From: Legionella sainthelensi
Lineage (GTDB): Bacteria > Pseudomonadota > Gammaproteobacteria > Legionellales > Legionellaceae
NCBI RefSeq assembly: GCF_900637685.1
Contig: NZ_LR134388.1
Span: 1,995,501 to 2,059,500, forward strand
DNA length: 64,000 bases
Direction of reading: 5' to 3'
The first letter of the stretch is position 1; every line of letters starts with the position of its first letter. The position numbers and the translations under genes were made by a program. The notes below the pieces were generated by a model. It was not told the origin of the DNA. It saw nothing but the letters and a program-made list of their open reading frames with translations, and ran no database searches. This document shows, one piece after another, positions 18,601 through 28,200 of this stretch.

Positions 18601-21365
18601 GTACCACTCCGTTTAACATTGCAGAACAAGGTACGGACTATACTTTACCCACACAACAAATTGGCAATTTCTCTTTAAATGTTTTAAGTAAAGATGATAC
18701 TGTTCTTAATCAATTAAAATTTAGTGTTGTGGGTGCAAGTCAACAACCCTTGGCTAAGAATGCAGAATTATCGATTAAATTAAATAAACCTGAATACCAA
18801 GTCAATGAGGACATCGAAATCCAAATCACATCGCCATACACAGGATCAGGTTTGATTACAATTGAACGTGATAAGGTTTATGCAGCACAATGGTTTAAAA
18901 CAGATACAACCAACTCAATACAGACCATTCATATTCCTGCTGACTTCCAAGGAGATGGTTACATCAATGTCGCCTTCATCCGCGATTGGGAGTCACCTGA
19001 AATTTTTATCAGCCCTCTTAGTTATAGTGTTGTTCCGTTTACCGTTAATCATGATAACCATGATATAAAAATCGATTTACTCACTGAGAAGGTTGCCCGT
19101 CCCGGTGAACCATTTACCATCAATTATCGTACCGATAAACCAGGAAAAATTATTGTTTTTGCAGTGGATGAAGGTATTCTGCAGGTTGCACGATATGAAA
19201 CACCAGATCCATTGGCTTTCTTTTTTCAAAAACATGCACTTGAAGTTTTGACGCAACAAACAGTAGATCAAATAATGCCCAAATTCATTCAAGATCGAGA
19301 GCTTTCTGCTGTTGGTGGTGATAATGGTGAAGAAGGCATGGCAAGTCGCCTTAATCCTTTTAAGAGAAAGACGGAATTACCTGTCGCCTATTGGTCAGGC
19401 ATCGTAGATACAGACTCCAGTAATCATCAGTTAGTCTATCAAATTCCAGATTATTTTAATGGTACATTGCGAGTAATGGCTGTTGCTGTATCTTCTGACT
19501 CTGTTGGTTCACAAGAAACTTCTGCCGAAGTCCGAGGGGATTTTATTATCAATCCCAATGTCCCCACGTTTGTTGCTCCAGGAGATGAATTTGAAGTATC
19601 TTCTTCGATTGCTAATAATGTCAAAGACTCGGGAGGACATGCATCAATTCGTATCGATCTAAGTGCCTCACCTGAACTCAAAGTTATTGGCTCATCGACA
19701 CAAACTTTAGAAATTGCTGAAGGCCATGAGCAAACAGTACATTTTAAACTCAAAGCAACATCTCAATTAGGTGCCGCAAAACTCAACTTTAAGGCGAGTA
19801 TGGGTGATAAATCCAGTTCAATGAGTGCGACACTGAGTGTGAGACCAGCAATGCCTATCAGTACCTATATTACAAGCGGTAAATCAGCAGAAAAACAAAA
19901 AACACTCGATATCATGCAAACACTGTATCCTGAGTATCGAAAAGTGAATGCTACTGTTTCAACAAGTCCAATGATTCTAGTGTTTGGCTTACAACGCTAT
20001 CTTGATAATTATCCTTATGGCTGCACAGAACAATTAACCAGTAAAGCCCTACCCTTGTTAGCGATGAACAATCAAACTGGATTTGGGAAAGAAACAAAAC
20101 AAGTATATGAAAAAGTAAATGCCACGATACAAATGCTAAGCCAACGTCAGATGTCTAATGGGGCTTTTAGTTATTGGCCTGGGCTTGGTGACAATCATAG
20201 CAATGACTTTGCGAGTGTTTATGCAATGCACTTCCTAACGGAGGCCAGATCTCAAGAATTTAATGTGCCAAATGAATTATTTTTTAACGGTATTAATTAT
20301 CTTAAAACGTTAGCAAGTCAAAATGTTTCCGATATGGAGGCAGCTAGGGTTCAAGCATATGCGATTTATATTTTAACACGCAATGAAATTGTGACTACAA
20401 ACTACCTGGCGAATCTGCAATTGTATTTGGAAAAGGACAAAACAAAAGCATGGCAAAAAGATACCACCTCAGCCTATATAGCTGCTTCTTATCAATTGCT
20501 ACAAAGCCAAGAGGAAGCAAATCAATTAATTGGTCTATATAAGCCGCAAAACAACCAAGAATATGTGACTGATTTTTATAACAGCGCTATAGCTGATGCT
20601 CAATACTTGTATCTTGTCGCGAAACATTTCCCTAATTTATTGCCTCAGGTAGGGGATCAGTTATTAATGCGTTTAATTGATGCAATCAATAATAATGAAA
20701 TCAATACAGTATTGTCCGGTTATACAAGTCTTGCATTAGGCGCCTATCATCAAAATTTATCTGATGACACTGTATCTGCTTTGTCAATCACAAAGATTAT
20801 GAAAAATAATCAGGAAATTAATATTCCTGTTACTAATTCAAATTATCAAAAAACTGAAATTGATGATGCTGTGCAGAAAATAAGATTTAATAATCCTGAT
20901 AAAAAAACATTTTTCTATCAGCTGATACAGTCTGGGTTTAATCGAGTTATACCGGATGCACCCTTAAAACAAGGCTTAGAAATTTTCCGAGAGTATAAAG
21001 ATGTTAAAGGGAATGTGATTAATTCAATACCCTTAGGAAGTGAAATTGAAGTACATATTAAAATTCGTGCTTTAGAAAGTGATTATCTATCTAATATTGC
21101 AATTGAAGATCTCTTACCCGGAGGATTTGAAGTGGTCAACGACTCCGTAAAAAATAATACAATGGATTATATAGATATACGGGAAGACCGAGTAAATTTC
21201 TTTGGAGGCATAGACTCTTCTGTTAAAGAAATTGTTTATAAAATCAAGGCGATTAACGTTGGAAAATACATTGTTCCACCAGCTTATGCCGAAGCAATGT
21301 ATAATCCTAATACGAAAGCACAAGGCGTTTCTTCAGTAGTCAACGTTATTGAAACAACACCTTAA
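15621..21365 (+). CDS. yfhM: Bacterial alpha-2-macroglobulin (YfhM-like)
   Basis: A 1914-residue periplasmic protein anchored by a hydrophobic segment near residues 40-60. The hallmark thioester motif is intact as GCTEQ with Cys at residue 1468. A long series of beta-sandwich macroglobulin domains precedes it, including GIYRPGDSVHIGMIVKQA (residue about 690) and VAVDEGILQV regions; the alpha-helical thioester domain follows and an all-beta domain ends the chain. Bacterial members trap host proteases through the thioester. It is divergent from pbpC, the normal partner. There is no lipobox cysteine near the start, so membrane anchoring would be by the uncleaved helix rather than lipid. A strong terminator follows. 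Confidence 0.95.
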   Translation: MTKSPLSLILNAFSSVFGKLNWRSPPWMNYLCTKSKSSPKMFWGSSFVLILILIAAGYTVHWYKNLPKPIYTTAQITVPDITPNTEEQLVPNNLIIDFGIKNNGFINQSVAPLSEIGKTVTHGIEMTPNMPGTWTWNTDSQLVFTPSEDWPAGQKFTIHFSSDFFTTNANMERYDYSFRTNPFQGTITEFKLYQDPVHAEIRNAVATIEFNYPVNPKALEKNTSLMYQAQPGSTAAKQSFTLTYDKNKRVAYLHSETIKIDNMARYLRLTLNKEITSSTDSAHLQHELTQNLLIPSAQDFLKIISASASIVRNDKDRPEQVLTVETSLGINESEFNKSVHIFLLPKDKPATVAEEAKENYEWQNPGEVTQTVLSLATPLNREALPTEQNYSTLHSFKFKAETPRYIYIKIDRGMQGFGNFTLGNEYAAIIPVPTIPKEISFLHKGSLLALSSEKKLSVLVRGVPAVKFDFARVLPENVNQLITQTQGDFNNPYFINPTFNQQNISQISSEIQEFDASDLAKQQYTALDFNKYLTMSTNTMGPQGLFLLQATGWDVANKTALDVKASRMILITDLALLVKDNNDGSHDVFVDSITQGTPVANATLTVLGKNGLPILSRITDAQGRATFPSLKDFVDDREPTVYLAQLDNDVSFIPYNNANRQLNFSKFDIGGLYTYNQELHSLSAYLFSDRGIYRPGDSVHIGMIVKQAYAQPQPAGLPLQVTVVDSRGTTIKDEKITLNDLGYMDLDFTTNANSPTGQYMVNLYLVKDGYPQNLLGSTTIRVSEFLPDRMKITTQLSPKPSSGWSSPTGLKGEVNLWNLYGAPAAHRRISAKILLVPQKVEFEQYPEYVFVDPLLDPKKPPKVFTETLSDMTTNDKGEAEFDLNLERYEKATYQLTFFAEGFESEGGRSVTNQSKALISPLPYFVGYKPDGDLSFIKQNSARGIHYIAVNPQLNKEEVKDLKIQLISLQPITTLVKKPDGTYQYQSIIQSKVLSTTPFNIAEQGTDYTLPTQQIGNFSLNVLSKDDTVLNQLKFSVVGASQQPLAKNAELSIKLNKPEYQVNEDIEIQITSPYTGSGLITIERDKVYAAQWFKTDTTNSIQTIHIPADFQGDGYINVAFIRDWESPEIFISPLSYSVVPFTVNHDNHDIKIDLLTEKVARPGEPFTINYRTDKPGKIIVFAVDEGILQVARYETPDPLAFFFQKHALEVLTQQTVDQIMPKFIQDRELSAVGGDNGEEGMASRLNPFKRKTELPVAYWSGIVDTDSSNHQLVYQIPDYFNGTLRVMAVAVSSDSVGSQETSAEVRGDFIINPNVPTFVAPGDEFEVSSSIANNVKDSGGHASIRIDLSASPELKVIGSSTQTLEIAEGHEQTVHFKLKATSQLGAAKLNFKASMGDKSSSMSATLSVRPAMPISTYITSGKSAEKQKTLDIMQTLYPEYRKVNATVSTSPMILVFGLQRYLDNYPYGCTEQLTSKALPLLAMNNQTGFGKETKQVYEKVNATIQMLSQRQMSNGAFSYWPGLGDNHSNDFASVYAMHFLTEARSQEFNVPNELFFNGINYLKTLASQNVSDMEAARVQAYAIYILTRNEIVTTNYLANLQLYLEKDKTKAWQKDTTSAYIAASYQLLQSQEEANQLIGLYKPQNNQEYVTDFYNSAIADAQYLYLVAKHFPNLLPQVGDQLLMRLIDAINNNEINTVLSGYTSLALGAYHQNLSDDTVSALSITKIMKNNQEINIPVTNSNYQKTEIDDAVQKIRFNNPDKKTFFYQLIQSGFNRVIPDAPLKQGLEIFREYKDVKGNVINSIPLGSEIEVHIKIRALESDYLSNIAIEDLLPGGFEVVNDSVKNNTMDYIDIREDRVNFFGGIDSSVKEIVYKIKAINVGKYIVPPAYAEAMYNPNTKAQGVSSVVNVIETTP

Positions 21366-21405
21366 TATTCTCTTTAGTTTATTCTAGATGGTGTGTCTTT
21401 AATTA

Positions 21406-21434
21406 AAACTCCAGAATTTAATCTTCTGGAGTTT
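21406..21434 (+). terminator. Intrinsic terminator after the macroglobulin gene
   Basis: AAACTCCAGAA (21406-21416) pairs perfectly with TTCTGGAGTTT (21424-21434) over a seven-base loop, 40 bases after the stop codon; the 3' arm ends in T residues. Confidence 0.8.
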
Positions 21435-21543
21435 CATATTAGAAAATTCAAGGTTTTTATAGAGTAAATATTTTATCTTTGACGCAACATGTGCCACCTA
21501 TTAATGCTCGCGAAACTCGTCTACTTTTCAGTTATTAGTTTTT

Positions 21544-21846
21544 TTGATATTAATTTTCAGAAAAATAAATTGTATTTCAAATCAAATAATCGATTGGACA
21601 TCACTTAAAGGAAAACTGATTGGCATACAAGACAAATATAAAATAGTTGATCAGTTACTAGAAGAAATCAAACTCGAAACAGCAATCAATTTATCAAAAC
21701 GTAACGAAGGATTTAGTTTCGATATTAAATTATTATTCGTCTTTGGATGCTGGATCTTACTGTACCATGCGAAACAAAATTATGAGAAACAGGCTCAAAA
21801 AATATTAACCAGGGCGAAAGCAGGCCACTTGATTGCAAATAATTAG
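21544..21846 (+). CDS. Possible small membrane-associated protein, start uncertain
   Basis: A 100-codon frame that opens only with TTG at 21544 and has no internal ATG and no good ribosome-binding site. It contains amphipathic helices and one short hydrophobic stretch (LLFVFGCWILLYH, about residues 63-75) followed by a basic tail. I recognise no family. Codon composition is compatible with coding, but the absence of a normal start makes it doubtful; it could be the 3' part of a decayed gene. Confidence 0.3.
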   Translation: MILIFRKINCISNQIIDWTSLKGKLIGIQDKYKIVDQLLEEIKLETAINLSKRNEGFSFDIKLLFVFGCWILLYHAKQNYEKQAQKILTRAKAGHLIANN

Positions 21847-22240
21847 TCTTTTTGTTTCAAATAAACGAGAGATTATTTTAATTGAGCCTCCAAATATTTG
21901 TATAGAATAAAAATCTCTGACAAGCTAGACCAAAAAGCAAAGATAAGCAATAGCACGCTGATTTTAAATGTATTTCATATAATCATTCCATTGAAAAAAT
22001 GATGTAAATATGAAATATATCGGTGAGTTGATTCAGATTTTATGCCCACAACTGGATTGTCACAAGATGAGTGACGCTATAAACAAATAAAGCGATTTTT
22101 TCTCGATTATCATTGACTTACAAATTTGCTGTTATTGCAGAATTTTTTATTTGTTAAATTGTAGGATGTTAAGACTATGTTAATAAATAAAAACTATAAT
22201 GTCTATGTATTAGCCATTGCCTATGATACTAGGAGTATGT
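21847..22240. other. AT-rich leader region of the SecA-like giant gene
   Basis: About 390 bases with no supported gene. The last 75 bases hold the PmrA-box-like promoter described separately; the rest shows nothing distinct. Confidence 0.5.
22168..22200 (+). promoter_or_regulatory. PmrA-box-like promoter of the SecA-like gene
   Basis: GTTAAGACT (22168-22176), two spacer bases, and GTTAATAAA (22179-22187) resemble the tandem cTTAATatT-N2-cTTAATatT PmrA site of Legionella effector promoters. A consensus TATAAT (22195-22200) follows after seven bases. The start codon is 41 bases further. The first half-site is only a partial match. The identical seven-base spacing at 29777-29809 strengthens the call. 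Regulation by PmrA is inference. Confidence 0.5.
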
Positions 22241-25200
22241 ATGCTTGAGAGACAAGATCATGAAATTCTTAAATTTCAAAACGATGACGCATTGCTTGAC
22301 TTAAAGATAGTGTCTACGTCTGATATAGATACTCAAATCACTCAAGCATTGACAAATCTTATTGATAGCCCTGTAAAAAATTTAATAATTCAGGGTAGTG
22401 AAATGACCACTGAACAGGCACAAAAGATACTTGATTTTTTAAAATCACATCCACAAGTTACACTGAATATTAATCTTCCTGAACATTTAGAAAATACTAA
22501 AATTCAAATTCAATTGGACAATCTTATTTCCAATTATCGTTTAGAGAAGAACAAAAAAAAGTTAGAAAGTAATCACCCACAATCAGCAAATTCTACGTCA
22601 AAAAAACCAGAAGGAAGGATACTTCCTAAAGGAAAAATAATACCTCGAATTGAAATTACGCTACATGAAGAGATGAGTGCAGAAGTTCAACCTATATCGG
22701 TAAGCCATATAGAAGATGCATCTACCACAGTACTCACGAATGATTTACCTAAATTGGATCGGGCACCAATTGCGACTCAGATAGTCACTGACATTTTGTC
22801 ACTAACCAATCAACGAGCATCTCTGTCACAGTGGAACGAGTTTACGAACAGAAAAGAGGCGGAAAGATTCAAGAAAGACCTTGGGCTCCAATTTAATAAA
22901 GAGAATCATCCATTACCCGAACTCATAAAAAGCAATAGAAAGTTGGTTCAAGATTTTTCAGTGTGGAGTAAAAAACTTAAATTTGAGAAAGAGCAGTATA
23001 ATGCACTTCTTGATGTTTATGGGCAATATGGCGCACCTGGACTAATCCAGTTATTTAGAACATGGGATGAATACAATCAGGATCCTTATAAAGGACCTGC
23101 ATTTTTAGATACGTATGGTTCTTTATTTAAATACATGCCAACTTTTTTACCTTTTATTGATAATAAAGAATTTCAAGAGACACTTTCTAAAATTGCAAAT
23201 CTGAGTAAGGAACATCGAAGTTGGTGGATGGCCCTTCTTCATAATCATGGCCGAAAAATTGGCTATAGTGACTTACCTGGTTTATTTAAACAATTTACTG
23301 ATACAGTGAATACCATCGAACAGATGGGGTTAAGCTTTCACGAAATAAAAACGATTAAAGATGAAAAAGAACTTTTATCTACACTCACTGCTGTGGTAGA
23401 TCTTTTAAATAAATGTCCTCCACAAGACCAAGCTGTACAATGGCAGTGTATCAATAACATAATCATTCCCAATCCAAATAATTATCATTTTATTATTCCA
23501 GAAATGCAAGTAGAAGCTAATTTGGGAGAAAGAGGAGATCTTGAATGGATAAAAAGACTTTTAGTTCAAGATAAAAACAGCAACCCCGAATTGGTTAAAC
23601 CCGCTTTTTATCGATATCTTGCTACCCAAGAGCAACACTTGCCATTGGAGCAATACAAAAAAATTATTGATGAATTGTTTTCAAATCAAGAACTCAATAA
23701 TGAAGCTAAAATACGTATGCTTTATATTTTAGCCAAATCAACAAGCACGAGTGCGAAAACAGGTTTTGACTCCAAAGCCGTGCTTGAAGAATGGGAAAGC
23801 TTTCAAACAAGAATGATAAAACTTGACTCTCTAGAGCGACTGAAAGCAAATCGTAGTGCCATGGGAAGAGCATTATTTTCGAAAGGTATCGATGCCCAAG
23901 GCGGAACTCCAGCCGTACGTATTCAAACATTAAAACCTGTTATGGATATGCTTGTTACGCCACCTATGAGTTATTTAAACAAATTATTGAAACTTTCTGA
24001 ATATAAATTTCTAGATCCCAAACTTAGTCTGTTAGAACTACAGTCTGTCCAGGCAGACATGATGAAAAAAATGGACAAGGCGGCTTCACTCTATAAAGAT
24101 TATCCTGAAAGCATGATGCATGCAATCTCCCTGATTAAAACAGAAACCATCAAAGCAAATCAGGATGGCCAATATTTTCCTGAGCCCCAGGATATCACTC
24201 TCCTAGAACAATTCATTAGCGCCTGTGAGGTATTAACTGATTCTAACGTCAATACAATAAATCCTGCGGAATTAAATCCTAAAGAAGTATTATTGCCCCT
24301 ACTGACTTCCTTTAATTTAGAATATGAAAACAAAACACGATTGGTCAACGAAATCATTGAACCTTATAAAAGAAGACTTACTAATCCAAACAATGCTCAG
24401 TACCAAGAAAAAATTCAAAACTTGTTACCCTACGGCTTATCTCTATTACAATTAATCCAAAACAGAAACCACCCTAATAAGCTCAATTATACTGTTCTCA
24501 ATAAAATCCAAGATGATTTAATGGGGATGATTTGTCGTTCCAAACCAACAACTAAAAAAGAGATTCGGGAATGGATGCATGAACACTATGGTAAGCACTT
24601 TAGTGGAACAATGTTGCTTGATCTTAAAGATGCAGTCAATTTTAGTACTCTTTTCAGAGAGCTTGAATGCAATCAACAAGAGACATGCTCGTTGATTGAG
24701 CAAATGGTCAGTAACTTTGATAATGAGGAAGAAAAAGATCAACATGAGGCTCTTGTAAGAAGTCTGGTAAATCTAACAAAAATTTTAACTCCTACTCAAC
24801 AAATACGCTTTTTTGAATTCTGTCAAGAAGCATTTAAAACGAATGGACTCTTGGCACGCAATCAACATCCTGGCCCACCGAGTTATCTAACACAATTTAA
24901 ATCTCTTATTGAGAGCATTACAAAGAATAATTCTTTTGATGAGTTTGAACAGTATATGAATCTTATTCAAGAACATCGTTCAAATAAAGGTGATATAAAT
25001 AACTCCCTCGTAAAATGCAGCTATTTATTAGATACTCTTTACCCTCAACTCATAAAACAAAAAATTCCCCGTAAAGAGGCATTTCATTTTTCAGCTGAAG
25101 TAGTTTGCCTGAGCGCGGCTGATTCGCTCTATAAATATCATGAAAAAGCAAAAATTCCTGAAGCAACAGATTATCCGCAAGAGTTAAGTGAATTAAGGGA

Positions 25201-28200
25201 TTCTATTTCTGATTTAATAAACAATACTGATTCTGGCATTAAATCAATCGATAAACTAAAGAAAATACATCAAGATATTGATGCGATTTTGATGCTGTCA
25301 GTAAATAACAAAGAATATTTTAAAGACTGTCAAGCAATCAGTGCTCGCATTACGGAAATTATTAAGGCAGTAGAGGAACGTGTCAGTCAACAACAAAATA
25401 AAAACCTTATCCAAAATGTTTTAAGCTATTTCTGGAATACCTCTTCTGATGATGCAACTGGAGAAGAATTAGATAGCTTGGAATCACTTGGCCTTACTCT
25501 AGAATTGGTAGAAAAGGGATCAAATACATACCAAGATCTTCTGGCAATCCGGAACAAAGAAAATCACAATTTCCCAAATGTTGTCCTTCATCTCCATGCA
25601 AAAAAAGGGGAGTTAATTCAAAAATATAGCAATATTGCTACTCGTGCGAATAATTTTATTAGCATGGCGCTTAAGAGTTCACCAGATGATGTGAGTAAAA
25701 ATCATAACGACATATGTCAGCTTATCGATAAGTTAGTTGCTCTTGATCATCAAAATCTTGTGTTAAGCCTCATGTATCATTACTCAGGAGGTCTTCCTGA
25801 TCGTGGCGTAAAAGATTTAATCGAGTTATTTAACTCTAAAGAATACAATGAATTACCTCAAAATCTGCAAAAAAATTATATAAATGCTGTAATCTCGCAG
25901 ATGAATAATTCAGTGAAATGTAGTAAAGCAGATGTCCACACTTTTCTTAAATTTATTCATGAGAATAAAGAGAACAGTTCAATCACTCGACACCTTCACA
26001 ATTATTATCAACACGCACCATTTCCTCCCTTATCGACCTTTATTAATTGGACTAAGGCAGTTCGAGCCGGAGCAGAACTATCCGAAAGAAAAGTCGAGGA
26101 AAAATATCAATATTTCGACAAACACCCTTGCGCCACAGCCAGCCATGATGGACGGGAAAAAGAAAATGGATTCAAGCTCGATGCTGCGAAAAAAACGCTG
26201 AAACAGATGCCTGAAGTACAACCAATCTTTACTCAAAAATATCTGGATGAAATTAAAAATGAACAAGAACAAGTCAAAAATTTATCTACCCAACAAATAT
26301 TAGACCAACTTAAAGTATTTAAAGAAAGACCACCTGCAAATCATATTAAAATGGTTATGCTCGCAGCAGAGTTATTACATCGTTGTAAAGGCCGTCCTCC
26401 AGAGTTTGTGGGTAAAAGCCAAGTACCTGGCCGTTCTTATGAGCTAAATACTACCCAAATTATAGCCATTCTTTCCCTTTTGGAGACTGGGAATAAAGTA
26501 ACTGCTGAAATAGGAACAGGTGAAGGAAAAACACGAATCATGATGATTCTAAATGCGTGTCAATTCCTTAAGGGAAAAACCGTTGATTTCTTGACCAGTA
26601 ACTTAGCGCTTGCAGAACGAGATTACCTTGAATCTCTGCCTTTTTTTAATTCACTAGGCGCTGAAGTTAATTTCATTACCTCTTCATCTAAAATTGAAGA
26701 CTATAAGATGGGTGGAATTAATTTTTCGGATCCTGAAAATCTCTGCCTGTTTCGCAATAAAGCATTCAGCCAAAATAAATCGGAGCAAGTACTTAATAAA
26801 GATCCTGAAAAACGAGCCTTGTTATTGGATGAGGCCGATGTAACTTATTTTGATGTTGCAAATTTAAAATACAACTACTCATCGACAATACCCAAGCAAA
26901 ATATTGAATTGCTAGCCCTTTTTCCATTGTTGATGGATTTTTTTGCCCAGGGTGATACTGAAAAAACATACTTGGAAAACAAACAACGTTGCAATGAGCA
27001 ATTACTTACCTTTATTGAAACAAGAAACACCAAATTATTTCAAATTATTAAATCATTACCTGTCTCGCAATTAGAAAAATGGCAAGATGCAGCTTATACA
27101 GCTCGTCACCTAGAATATAATGTTGATTATACTGTTGTATCCGATGCCACCACGCCTACCCCACTTGGTGATAAAAAAGTAGCTGCAGCGATGTGCCTCA
27201 TCGGTTCACGTATTAGTAAGAACTCTAATTTTGGTGATGGAGTTCATCAATGCTTGCATGCCGAACTTAATCGACTCATAAAAGCGCAGAACCCTAATAT
27301 AGAAAATCCATATCTTAAAGAGGCACTTGAGCAATGTAAAAGCAAGAAGCGTGTTTTTAACATTGATCCTATAAGAAAGATTACATTTAGTAGCTCTTCT
27401 AATACTCTACTTAAAGCTTATAGCCAAGGAAGTTTGCATGCTGTAACTGGAACTATAGGTTCAAAAATGGAACAAAGAGAAGCTCAATCTGAGTTTGGAA
27501 CTCAATTTATCTATGTGCCAAGACATAAAGGGATACGTCGTTTCGATCGCCCTACCCGCATTACGCAAAATGAAACAAAACAATTAGATGCGCTAGTCGA
27601 TCATATCTTGGAATCGAGAGCGAAACATCAACCAATTCTTTTGATTTGTAAAAACGACAATGAATCTAAAATATTGCATGATAAATTAGAGGAGCGTTTA
27701 AAATCAAAACGAAATCAGGATGGTTTACCCAAACTGACTCGTATCCATGCGGGAATTGATTATGATGAATCTATTTCTGAAGCAAACTATATTAAAAATG
27801 AAGCTGGAAAACCAGGCCAAGTCACTATTACCACTGAGATGGAAGGAAGAGGTGTTGATATTGAACTCAAAGATAAAGCTCATAAGGCGGGACTTAAAGT
27901 CTTACTGACCTATCTTCCTCATGGAGAAAGAAGTTATGGCCAAATTATCGGTCGATCTGGACGATATGGTGCTATTGGTGAGACACAAATGGTTTTGAAT
28001 CTCAATGAACTTAAAAAGGATTTTGGTATCAACCAAGTGAATACTGATTTCTATCTTAACCCCGAAGACTTTATAAGAAAATTGCAAATTTTTGCAACCC
28101 ATACGAAAGAGCTTCGCCGTCTGTTCCATCGAGCTTATGATAATTATTTGTCTTATTTTTCAGATCGTTATGCAGCACTTCAAACTGAAGATAATGATTT

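Noticed and set aside
22217-22240. TTG start eight codons upstream for the SecA-like gene
   Set aside because: AGGAG is placed for ATG 22241, and the upstream codons lack a ribosome-binding site.
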